Source: Strigamia acuminata | Taxonomy: Eukaryota > Arthropoda > Chilopoda > Geophilomorpha > Linotaeniidae | Direction: 5' to 3' | Assembly (NCBI GenBank): GCA_949358305.1 | Contig: OX442315.1 | Span: 5,543,875-5,607,874 of the forward strand | Length of the DNA: 64,000 bases | In this document: positions 10,122-20,000 of the stretch, one piece after another | How the letters are laid out: each line of letters opens with the position of its first letter | Numbering within the stretch: the first letter of the stretch is position 1 | The notes under the pieces: model-generated | What the model was told of the DNA's origin: nothing | Databases searched by the model: none | The model's input: the letters and a program-made list of their open reading frames with translations, nothing else | Translations under genes and position numbers: made by a program

Positions 10122-10214
10122 ATGGCTGAGGAAGGAGGGGATGAGGAAATGCTTGAAATCGAGCATCATGACGAGAATTGGGACCAGGACATTAACGTAG
10201 TTCCACCCGATCAG
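10122..10214 (+). CDS. Possible first coding exon of Gypsy ORF3
   Basis: An ATG in good context (ACGATGG) at 10122 opens an acidic 31-codon segment starting MAEEGGDEEML. It reaches a plausible donor CAG|GTAGTA at 10214/10215 exactly on a codon boundary. The matching acceptor is at 11010-11011, where the downstream frame also starts on a codon boundary, so the two would join in phase. Without splicing it would be a 53-residue ORF ending at 10280. The splice is inferred only from signals and phase. Confidence 0.45.
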
Positions 10215-11011
10215 GTAGTAGTCGGCATCGCCGCACGAGATTTAGCTCCGTGCGGTCGAATTAAAGATACACTTGACTAATACTTGACATGAACGCTCTG
10301 CGTTCGAAATAGTGTATAATTATTATACTAATATCCACGATCGCGAGAGCGATTGTATTTTCTCCTATTATTTGTCTTCAAGGACGCGATAGCAGACAAA
10401 CTGTCGCCTCGCTCCTTGAAGATGACTCACGACAATTGACACGAACGAGACAAAGGAAACGAGCTTTCTTTTTATATTCCAGAAATGGGAATAATTTATT
10501 GGATAGATTTTGAAATAATTTATAGAACGTTGTTTTCTATTTTTATTTGTTATTTTATTTGCGAATTTTTCCGATGACACTAATTTATTTTAGATTCGTT
10601 TTTAACTCGACTTTAACTCCGAATTTTGGAGTTATTATTAAATAAATTTATTTCTTTACAAGTTAATTCACGACAAGAACATTTGTTTACATGTTCTAAA
10701 ATTGTCATTGGAGATTTTCACGAACGATTTCGCGAATTTATTGGTTTAATACGAATTTACAGTTTAATTTTAAATTAAATAATCCGAAGAAAAATTTCCG
10801 GATTAATACGCTCGATTCCGTCTCGTGGTTATCATTGGACGTGAACCAGATGTGCCAAGAAGACTCTTTTCTTCCTGACAAGGACGAATCAATGAACAGG
10901 AATAGGACTCGACGAACGGTCGCACGTTTCAGCGACGTTCCTCGAGCCCACCCCCTATTTATCTCCGTGTTATTGGCGATTTTATTAATTATTTTGTTTC
11001 CATCATTGCAG
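10215..11011 (+). other. Probable intron within the Gypsy element
   Basis: This segment is strikingly AT-rich between GC-rich coding blocks. It ends in a pyrimidine-rich tract and ATTGCAG immediately before an ATG. The ORF that formally extends upstream to 10835 would encode a hydrophobic stretch ending FPSLQ; I read that stretch as the translated polypyrimidine tract, not a membrane segment. Confidence 0.5.
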
Positions 11012-13879
11012 ATGGAGCTCCGAGACACGTGGGGAGCGCTCAGCCCCGCATGCATAGTGCGAGCGGGCATTTATCGAGGCGTACTGCCCGATTTTCTGCG
11101 CCGCTGCTTTGGCGAAGATGCAAAGCCATACCGCCTGCGCGTATTATTTTCGCGCGCCCTCGCCAAGCGTTGGGTTAACGATTGTACACTCCTGGACGCG
11201 TTCCCGGAGTCGGTGCGAAACGTCGTCGCTGCAGAGCTCGCTCGCATCGATGACCCGAAGTCACCAATCTTCCACCCGGCCCTGTCGAGCCAATACTCCG
11301 GCAGGCCGGCGGAGGAGCATGTGTTGTTCGCGTGGCAAGCGGCCGAGACCGAGGAGGCCCGCGAAGAAGTGTATCAACACTACCGCCAGCAGCTAATCGA
11401 CACTGCGCCGGCGGTTGCAGAGCGGATTTTGCAAGACGACGGAATGAGCACCGCCGATATACATCTGTGGTGCGAGCAGATTCGGCAGGGAGAAGTTACG
11501 CCACAGTGGCGACCGAGAATGGGGATTCTCACGTCACAAGCTGAAATGTGGCAACTCCACTATTTGGGAATTCTCGGCCCCAAGTATAATTTCCCAAGGA
11601 AGCGCAAGCGCTCCAAGGGAACCGGGGGCAGCGAATCGCGCTCCCCGGGACGGTCGAAGAAACAGTGCGTCGAACAGCACTCGACCGTCAACGACGGAGC
11701 GGGAACGTCAGCGCAGCCACCGCGCGACCCCGCAAATTACACCAGACCAAGGGTGTTCGTCAACCGTCAGATGAAAGACGGTAAAGAGACTCGAGAAGTC
11801 TGGATTTCGGGTGACGAAGAGCGAGTCTCTCGTCCCCGTGTCGGCAGACATCCGCTAACTCATCGTGAGCAGCGGAAACGAGACCGCAAAGAGCGGTATT
11901 TCGCTCGCTGCGAGGCGCGAGGAATTCCCCTTCCCGAACACGCTCTCAAAGCAATCGAAGCGAAGGAAGCGAGAGAGGCACGATCGAAGTCGAGTGGCCG
12001 ATCTTCCGGGGAGCGTCGCGTCCTAGCGCCAGACACGCGGGACCTTCGCGAGATCATCACTCAGATGAAACGCAAGAAATTGTCGCGTTTCGACCCCGCG
12101 ATGCAGTTCGCTCGCAAGATGGGCGTCGTCGAACATGGTACCGTGATTCCACACGAAGTGGCACGGTGGTTAAGCGAATATGTCAATTCGCGACCGCGTG
12201 TAGAAAACGCGCCTACGGCCGTCGTTCCACCGACGAGTACTGTAAGCCAGCTCCCGGCACTCCAAGTCACGCCGACTGGAGTGCAAGCGACGCTGCCACC
12301 GCCAACACAACAGTCTTTGACGTTGCTGTTGCCGACGCAGTCATCAACGTCGCAACCGTTGCCAGCACAACAGTCCCTGACGCTGCCGCCGCCGACACAG
12401 CCGCTGCCGCCGCCGACGCAGCCCCCGCCGCCGCCGCCGCCGATGCCGGGTTCGAGCACTACGCCGAACTTGGCCGTCGACGACTCGGTGATGTTGCCCG
12501 TTCACCAGAGCATTGCGCGGGAATGCCATAACGCCCGCTTCGGAGAATATTACCCGAGCAAGGCAAGACACGACCGCACCGCGATGTGGTATGAACAGCG
12601 TGACGAAAACGCACGGCTGGCTCGAGAAGCAGCCAATCCGTCGATCGAAGAGCTCTTGGCCTTCGCATTTGTGATGGAGGACCCGAGGGCCGCCGCCGCT
12701 GCTCTGCAGGGCGCCGACGTCACTCAGCGCCATTTCGTCGAGTGGGGGATTTCGATGATGCGGCACCACTCGCGCGCGTTCGCTGTAGATCCTGATCGCA
12801 GCAACCCGGTAAATCGGCGCAGTCTACAGCTGGCTTTGACGAAAATCATGGTCCAGTTATTGACCCCCTTGCTCTTTGGGGTCGGACGACAGGCGATGGC
12901 CTGTTGGTCCGTAGTAGACAGAGAGGGTGTGCAGATACCTCGCGCACTCGTTGGAGAATGGAGCGCCATTCTCCCCAACCCGGCGATGACTCGCTTCGAG
13001 CTGACCCGGGACGTGGTGAACCCCGAATGGGAGGGGTATAAGTTGCGGAGCATGGCCTTCCGCCACGCCGTTACCACGTGGGAGCCAACACCGTCAGCGC
13101 AGTCACACGCAATGATGGTCACGAGTGAAGAGCCGATGGAGAGCGACGCCGCCTCTTCGACTGCTTCACGTGGAGCCCCAACTCCACCTCCGCCGCCGCC
13201 ACCGATGCCACCAGCGGCGACGCCACAGACACCCGTCCTATCAAATGCGGCGGGTAAGCCTAGACGCCTGCTGTGCCGGACGCCGCCAACGATGTCCGCC
13301 GCTCGCCAGAGCCTGACGCCTCCCGCAGCCCAAGAAGCGCAGGAAGAGACTGTCCAGCAGGCAGTGGTTTCGAAGAGCGCCAAGCCAGCGAAAGCGGCGA
13401 AGCCTCCGACAAACTACTATGAGAAGTTATGCGACGAGTTCTCTCAACTGTCGATGACGACAGAGACGCGAAAATTCATCCTCGCTCAGAGAGACAAGGG
13501 GAAATCGGTTTTCGTTTGGTTGCACAACCAGGTACGCCAGACCACCGATTTGATCCTCCATCAGCGTTTGCTGAGGGCCCACCGTGCGCCTCGAACGGCC
13601 GCGGAGGCGAACGCGATCCGGCACACCAATTCCGGGTTTTCGGCGTTCATTCCGCGGGTTTGGCTGCATGAGAGGAGACGTGCCCCGTACGAGCCAGCCG
13701 GCGGCCACGCATTGTGCTTTATTTCCGAGCACGAGGACCCCCGCGACCAGTCTTCAGCCTTGGTTGGAGATCTGGTTTTGCCGCCCGGCGTTGTGCCGCC
13801 CGGCGCTGAGCCGCCCGTCCCTGGAGTGAGTTTCGCCCAGGCGATGGATCCAGCGTCGGGTCCCAGCAAGAAGGATTGA
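11012..13879 (+). CDS. Gypsy ORF3, unknown protein in the env position
   Basis: About 955 residues from the ATG at 11012, chosen because it directly follows a strong 3' splice site. I do not recognise the family. Visible features are a folded-looking N-terminus (about 1-200), a basic run KRKRSK near 200 that resembles a nuclear localisation signal, a charged Arg/Lys/Glu region about 280-370, repeated Thr-Gln-Pro/poly-Pro stretches near 430-480 and 710-725, and further compact regions (about 490-690 and 790-920) with conserved-looking Trp and Cys. There is no signal peptide, furin site, fusion peptide or transmembrane anchor, so it does not look like an envelope. GC content is clearly higher than the host DNA around it. 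It could be an accessory nucleic-acid-binding or regulatory protein. The frame is intact, suggesting selection. Confidence 0.75.
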   Translation: MELRDTWGALSPACIVRAGIYRGVLPDFLRRCFGEDAKPYRLRVLFSRALAKRWVNDCTLLDAFPESVRNVVAAELARIDDPKSPIFHPALSSQYSGRPAEEHVLFAWQAAETEEAREEVYQHYRQQLIDTAPAVAERILQDDGMSTADIHLWCEQIRQGEVTPQWRPRMGILTSQAEMWQLHYLGILGPKYNFPRKRKRSKGTGGSESRSPGRSKKQCVEQHSTVNDGAGTSAQPPRDPANYTRPRVFVNRQMKDGKETREVWISGDEERVSRPRVGRHPLTHREQRKRDRKERYFARCEARGIPLPEHALKAIEAKEAREARSKSSGRSSGERRVLAPDTRDLREIITQMKRKKLSRFDPAMQFARKMGVVEHGTVIPHEVARWLSEYVNSRPRVENAPTAVVPPTSTVSQLPALQVTPTGVQATLPPPTQQSLTLLLPTQSSTSQPLPAQQSLTLPPPTQPLPPPTQPPPPPPPMPGSSTTPNLAVDDSVMLPVHQSIARECHNARFGEYYPSKARHDRTAMWYEQRDENARLAREAANPSIEELLAFAFVMEDPRAAAAALQGADVTQRHFVEWGISMMRHHSRAFAVDPDRSNPVNRRSLQLALTKIMVQLLTPLLFGVGRQAMACWSVVDREGVQIPRALVGEWSAILPNPAMTRFELTRDVVNPEWEGYKLRSMAFRHAVTTWEPTPSAQSHAMMVTSEEPMESDAASSTASRGAPTPPPPPPPMPPAATPQTPVLSNAAGKPRRLLCRTPPTMSAARQSLTPPAAQEAQEETVQQAVVSKSAKPAKAAKPPTNYYEKLCDEFSQLSMTTETRKFILAQRDKGKSVFVWLHNQVRQTTDLILHQRLLRAHRAPRTAAEANAIRHTNSGFSAFIPRVWLHERRRAPYEPAGGHALCFISEHEDPRDQSSALVGDLVLPPGVVPPGAEPPVPGVSFAQAMDPASGPSKKD

Positions 13880-13900
13880 TCGCTCCGAACACCGGCGGTC

Positions 13901-13918
13901 AGAGCTGGGAGGGGGACG
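13901..13918 (+). other. Polypurine tract
   Basis: A purine-rich run (core GGGAGGGGGA at 13907-13916) directly before the 3' LTR, in the expected place for priming plus-strand DNA. It is interrupted by CT at 13905-13906 and by one C at 13917. Confidence 0.7.
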
Positions 13919-14914
13919 TGTGGTGACCCGACTGGGGTGGGGCACGAAGAGTTTCTCTCGTGGCCTACATACGGGTAAAGAAGGGGAGTCGCACGCGCGC
14001 CTCCCTTCCCTCAGAGCATTGACATCCAGTCAATGGACGGGCGTCTGCCCTGGGGGAGTGGGGGAGATTCGTCTTCTCCACTATTGGGTGGCTTTAGTCA
14101 CCTGTCACCCCCCGCTTTGTGCAAAGGAATTTGCCTTGCACTGAGCGGGCAGAACCAACACAAAAATCAACCAAGATACACGTAAAAGCCAAACGTCCTA
14201 AAACGATCAAGCCTAAGTACAAAGACTTCAGGAGTGACCTAGGACAAGGGACTTTCAACGTGAGTACGATTGATTTGTGTTAACCTCCGCAGAGTAACCT
14301 GCGAAACAAGATTACCACACTATTTTAGCAAGCCAGCTAGAAATAGTAAACCTACTCCAATTTAGCGAGTTGTGCAGACAAACGGTCGCACAAGCCTAAA
14401 TTGCAGTAACCACGACGAGCGTTCCCGCCGCTGTGTGTATCGCCGGGAACCACCAAGCGTCCGCCGCTGTGTGATCGCCGGACACCTACAAAAAACCCTA
14501 AACCTAGACAACAGACCAGAAGTAAGACCTTTCAGGCATTCACTCGCGCCCGACCAGCGTGAGCCCGAAGGACCGAACGAGAAACGTGAGACGAGGACGC
14601 CATTCATTGCCACGCCGGCCCAAGACGACACCACGTTGCCACGCGGACGCCATCTTGGATCCACAGCGACAAAGGACGACCTCGACCAGTTTCCCGCCAA
14701 CTTCACACCCCTTTCCTTTTACCTTTTTATTCCCTTACATATTTTATTCCCTTTTAACTGTATATTCCCGTATAATAAATACATTTATTATATTTACCTT
14801 TTACATTGTCTTGCCGTGTTACATTATTTGGGTAACCGCTTGAGTAAAGCGGTATTGCGAGATTAGAGAGTGACTCATACCACGTATTAGCGACAGACCG
14901 AGTTGAGCGCGACA
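13919..14914 (+). repeat. 3' LTR of the Gypsy element
   Basis: The 996-bp partner of 946-1941, with no difference found by eye. Its polyadenylation signal AATAAA is at 14774-14779. The target duplication aagt follows at 14915-14918, where host MATH coding sequence resumes on the minus strand. Confidence 0.95.
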
Positions 14915-16638
14915 AAGTGAGTTCCCTTTCCTTCTTTAATGCCATTTGGAAATAGCTTTAGTTGCATTTTATAACCACCATTCTTGGTGTAAAAAGGATT
15001 GCTGTAAATGCGGTCTCGCTTCCCCGATCTTGCATTGCGGCGAAGGTTCGCAAAATTATCGATTTTCCAGACATATTCGAACGACGAAACGGTTGCCAGC
15101 GTTTTCTTCAAATCCAATTCTATTTTATCTAATACATAAATAAAACACAGAGAGTATTTAATTTTATTTTAGTTATTATTGGTTTATTTTGAGAGTAGCA
15201 AATCCCAGGCTTTCCTACGTGAATGCCCGGATGTTCCGTCGGTAGATAGAATAAGTTTAAAAAATGATTTTTAAGAATTAATAATTACTTACCGATCTTA
15301 TCACTCAAATTTTTCTTGACATCAGCTGAAACAAAATTTTCATTTTAATCTTTTTGTCAGACACTTTAAACCAAATAAATAGAACTACACTACTGCCTCG
15401 TATAAACACCGGGGCGCTTATTGATGAGCCCCACTGATCCCCGGCGCTTAACGTGTTCCAGCGCCTACTTTAACCCGGCGTCTATACGAAGCAATACGGT
15501 ATTCTTATTCTTACCCACAGAATTAGTCAACTCAGCTAAAATGAAATCAAAATTAATATAATAATTATAATATAATATAATATAATAATTATCTGTATAG
15601 AAATAAGATCCACACAAAAAAATCATCAAACTTAGTTTTACCTAAAGCAACTTTCATTTCCTTGCAGCACTCCTCCTATTTTCATCAAAACGAAAATAAA
15701 AGTGATGAATTGAATACTGTTTGACATCATATTTGATTCTACCAATACCTGACCACTACTGACTGCGTTCTTAAGGGACATGAGTTCAGAAAATGAACGC
15801 GCCAACATGAATGAATTACTCGATTGCTGAATAAAAATTAATTTTAAACAACAAATCCTGTTTATTGCAATTATTCTACCTCAGCTTGAAGAGTCAGAAG
15901 GAATTTCATCATCAATTCGGCATGAGAATTACTACTTTCGTGTTTTTCAACTTTCGATCGATTTCCCTGCAATGTTTTGACATTGTAGAATAATTATGAT
16001 TTCAGTTGGGATATGTGCACACCTGGAACGAACAACCGATCGGCGAAAACTTGCACTGGCATAAACCATGGACACATTCTTGCTCGTGGCGACTCATCTG
16101 TTGGAGATCAAAATTTAGCATTCTTTGTCAAAATTCCACTTTGAGTTGATATTTTCATTACTTCCATCTTGTTTATACCGATCACACTGTTGCAATATCT
16201 ACAATAACCTTCCTCTGACTGCGTGTCACCACCAGCTTTATCCTGAAGAAAATTTGAATTTCCAATGCAGAAAATAAAAGAATAATAGCCGAACAACAAC
16301 AATATCTGGTGCACTTTACAGTACGTAACTTACAAGTGCTGGTCTGCAAAAATGTGTTTCAACACCACATCGCGGACAGAAGAAATGATCATGAAGTTGT
16401 TTTTTCGGAAGAAAACTCTCAAAACCACATCTAGAAAAAATACAAATAATTATTATAAATTTAAGCCGAGGTGATCGGTTAGTTATTCCATCCCTGCGAC
16501 CGAAATTCAAATCACTCGTTAGTTTTTGTTTCCATGAAAAATTCATCCACAATTGTGTCAGAAGAACTATTATTTCCTTTTCACAGAAAGGAAATACCAA
16601 TAACTTACTTAAAACAAGTGAAATCTCCTGAAGTCATC
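14915..16638 (-). pseudogene. TRAF-like gene T1, 5' part (split by retrotransposon)
   Basis: Minus-strand exons read from splice signals: 16610-16638 (ATG, MTSGDFTCF), 16334-16430 (RING-like, CGFESFLPKKQ then CPRCG), 16162-16242 (zinc finger, CRYCNSVIG), 16023-16097 (TRAF-type finger, MSRHEQECVHGLCQCKF), 15880-15966, 15750-15827, 15642-15675, 15515-15535 (21-nt microexon), 15293-15325 (coiled coil), and 14915-15128 (first half of MATH, up to GKGTH). The zinc-finger exon corresponding to CEMYPIYCSVCN in T3 is missing. The MATH exon is cut by the Gypsy element at 14914/14915. TRAF proteins are cytoplasmic adaptors in TNF/Toll-type signalling. The family assignment is firm; the protein is presumed lost or truncated. 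Confidence 0.75.
15391..15501. mobile_element. Short MITE in a T1 intron
   Basis: About 110 bp with imperfect inverted ends (TACTGCCTCGTATAAAC at the left, GTCTATACGAAGCAATACGGTA at the right). Similar ends occur at 56477-56645, so this is a dispersed family. The interior is GC-rich with CCGGGGCGC and CCCGGCG motifs. Confidence 0.5.
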
Positions 16639-17048
16639 GCTGAGTGACAGAAAGCTTGGACGTCCAAGCTGGAAGAAAATAACTTCTTGTGCCCGAGCGT
16701 GTATCACTATATAGGAATGTGTACTCGATAAATTAAATCTTTCTTATTGGCACTTCGTAAATGCAAATTTAAAAAACCATTTCTGAACAAATTAAATCTA
16801 AATCATACATTAATTTTTCTAGCTAATTTTTTATTGAAACAACATTCCATCTATTTTAATCTTCGTTTTAATCTTTTTTAATCTTACAAAGCAGCCTGAC
16901 TCCCATCTGACGACAGTTTTCCTTACTAAAAATAACAGAAAACTACAACAAAAAAGAAAAAATAATTATAAATTTTTTAGTAATTTTTTTTTTATTCTTA
17001 GAACAAAAACTGGATACAAAAAAGATCACCAAAATTTAGCAATAACAT
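16639..17048. other. Spacer between T1 and T2
   Basis: Contains a shortened version of the conserved upstream module at about 16711-16740 (TAGGAATGTGTACTCGATAAATT) and then AT-rich DNA leading to the 3' end of T2. No gene is visible. Confidence 0.5.
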
Positions 17049-20000
17049 TTAACTCAAAACATTTAAGCTTAGTTTCAAAAACATTGTATCATTTACAAAA
17101 TATTTGCGTTTAATTTCGTCCAAACGAATAAATTCTCGATCACCAAAGCCAAGGTTTCCCTCTTTCGGTGGTCTGGCAAAACACTCTTTATCATTACCAG
17201 ACTCCACAGTTAGACTGTAATGATCTGTGTGTGCCACTTGATCTAACATGCTAAACTCTGCATGATACTCAATAGGCCATTTAAGTATCGCATCATTTGG
17301 ACCTCTGAGCACTTCAAGATAAACAGATACGCATTTTATATCGTTTCCGTCATCACTATGGTTATCTTCATTATCATCATCGTGGTATTGATAATAGTCA
17401 TCGTCATAATCATCATCATCATCGTCATCGTCGTCGTCGTCGTCATAATCATCATCATCGTCATCATCGTCATCGTCGTCGTCGTCGTCGTCATCAGTAT
17501 CAGTACACATTCTTAGTCGCATTTTGTAACCAAAATTACTGGTATAAAAACTTTTGCTGCATATATTGAAATGGTTGCCCAATTTTGTTTGGTTACGAAG
17601 GTATCCAAACTTCTTAATTTTCCAGATGTATTCGAACGGAGAAGTTTTCTGTGCCAGTTTGTTCCCCACATCCATATCTAGTTTATGTAAATGAATAAAT
17701 ATAAATACAGAGGATTCCCTTTAAAATGGTTGAAAATTTGCAAAAATGGTTGAAAATTTGCAAAAATGGTTGAAAATTTGCAAAAATGGTTGAAAATTTG
17801 CAAAAATGGTTGAAAATTTGCAAAAATGGTTGAAAATTTGCAAAAATGGTTGAAAATTTGCAAAAATGGTTGAAAATTTGCAAAAATGGTTGAAAATTTG
17901 CAAAAATGGTTGAAAATTTGCAAAAATGTCTGAAAATTTGCCAAAAATATCTCAAAATTTGCCGAAAATGTCTCAAAATTCGCAAAAATGTCTCAAATTT
18001 GCGAAATCTGTCTCAAAATTTGGCAAAAATGTCTCAAAATATGCAAGAATGTCGCAAAATTTGCAAAAAATGTCTCAAATTTGCCAAAATTGTCTCAAAA
18101 TTGGCCAAAATTGTGCCAAAATTGTCTCAAAATTGGCCAAAATTGTCTCAAAATTAGCCAAAAATGTCTCAAAATCTGCCAAAAATGTCTCAAAAGTGTA
18201 TTAAAATGCAGGGTTTACGGTAAAATAATCAAGTCACCTTTGTTTTTCGCATAATCCTTTTCAAAGTCCATGTGTTTTCTAATTACCCCATCTAACAATT
18301 ACAATTAATTAAAACTAAATCAACATAAGATTTGTATGAATTTAATTCTACCTATCTTTTCACTCAGATTTTTCTTATCCTCGGCTGAAATAAAATTTTC
18401 ACTTTACTCTTTTTTTCCTACCGCAAAGCTTCAAATTGGCGCCGGGTTCCGACATCCGCAGGGCTCCCAAAAATTACCCATTTTTTCAACAATAAATAAA
18501 TAAATAAATAAACTAAATAAACGCCCGGATCGCTATTTGAAGCTTTACGGTATATGCAATAAACAAACGAGCAATCATTCTTACCCACAGCTTTGGTCAA
18601 CTCATCTGAAATAAAATCAATCTTAAAATGACAATCCACACACAGACCCTAAAACAACTTACTATTGGCTGTTACAACAGTGTTCAGCGTTTTTTGGTAG
18701 TTTTCTGCCTTACTGCACTGCTCCTTTTGTCGTTTAGTTAATGTTCCTAAAACAAAATGTGAAAAATTTAATACAAATTCAAAAGCCATTTCGATTTATC
18801 AATGTTGTTTAGTCTAAATGACATTTAAATCATTGAAAAACAAATAAAAGTTCAAAATCACCGATGCTTCTGTCCATTTTCTTGTTTAAACGCCCAACTT
18901 GATCTTTCACGTCACCTAAAACAGTGTTTCCCGTATCATACGCAAACCACAAAAGCGTGCAATCATTAAAGCTGCTATTTTTTCGGAAAATAAATGTTGT
19001 TTAAAATGTTTGCATACTTGCGGATAGGGCAAATTGAACACTAAAATTTTTGCATTCTGAGGATTTTTTTGGTCCGCAATTTTCGCAATCGGACCATAGT
19101 ACCACAATTTTGCGGAAAATCCGCAATTGGCCAATAATAGGGGTGTCTCGCAAAAATAATATTCATTTTTTGGACCAAAATTTCATTTTTTGGACCAAAA
19201 TTTCATTTTTTGGACGAAAATTTCATTTTTTGGACGAAAATTTCATTTTTTGGACCAAAATTTCATTTTTTGGACGAAAATTTCATTTTTTGGACAAAAA
19301 TTTCATTTTTTGGACAAAAATTTCATTTTTTGGACAAAAATTTCATTTTTTGGACAAAAATTTCATTTTTTGGACAAAAATTTCATTTTTTGGACAAAAA
19401 TTTCATTTTTTGGACAAAAATTTCATTTTTTGGACAAAAATTTCATTTTTTGGACAAAAATTTCATTTTTTGGACAAAAATTTCATTTTTTGGACAAAAA
19501 TTTCATTTTTTGGACAAAAATTTCATTTTTTGGACAAAAATTTCATTTTTTGGACAAAAATTTCATTTTTTGGACAAAAATTTCATTTTTTGGACAAAAA
19601 TTTCATTTTTTGGACAAAAATTTCATTTTTTGGACAAAAATTTCATTTTTTGGACAAAAATTTCATTTTTTGGACAAAAATTTCATTTTTTGGACCAAAA
19701 TTTCATTTCATCATTTGGACCAAGAATTGTTATTTACCCCAAAAAAATGAGCCCACAATCACTCCGCAATGCGTCCGCAAAAGGGCCGTTTTTTGTCCGC
19801 TTTCCCCCCGCAATTACGCCGTTTTAAGCCCGCAAAAATAGCAGCTTTAACAATCTTAAACCAAGGATAACATGGACACGTATCAGTGTGTTATTTCTTA
19901 TTGATTCGTTGTTCTGTGCGTTGATTGGATGACAGCAATCACGTGTCACGCATTGCTTGCCAACTAAGCATGTTTGTTACTTGTTGTCATCCCAGAATAC

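Larger units (their letters stand above)
946..14914 (+). mobile_element. Ty3/Gypsy LTR retrotransposon, full length, 13,969 bp
   Basis: The element is complete: two 996-bp LTRs (TGTGGTGACC...GCGCGACA), a 4-bp target duplication aagt, a primer site, gag, pol in the order protease-RT-RNase H-integrase, a third ORF, and a purine tract. RT-RNase H-integrase order and a 4-bp duplication fit Ty3/Gypsy (Metaviridae). I saw no difference between the LTRs by eye, and the reading frames within them translate identically, so the insertion is very recent. At 14 kb it is much longer than typical Gypsy elements (5-8 kb). The excess is the long gag N-terminus, the post-pol spacer and ORF3. It sits antisense to the host T1 gene. 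Confidence 0.95.

Noticed and set aside
10835-11011. Hydrophobic N-terminal segment of ORF3 as a membrane anchor
   Set aside because: Its sequence is the polypyrimidine tract and AG of a likely 3' splice site, in AT-rich intron-like DNA.
12061-13383. Long minus-strand ORFs opposite ORF3
   Set aside because: GC-rich shadow frames with Gly/Cys runs opposite Pro repeats.
17262-17516. Val/Ile-rich plus-strand ORF opposite the poly-Asp tract
   Set aside because: Complement of the GAT/GAC repeat in the MATH exon.
17683-17985. ORFs of the form FCKFSTIFANFQPF
   Set aside because: Minisatellite artefact open in all frames of one strand.
19050-19841. 263-codon ORF with FHFLDKNFIFWTK repeats
   Set aside because: It is produced by a 20-bp satellite that is open in several frames; no other coding evidence.
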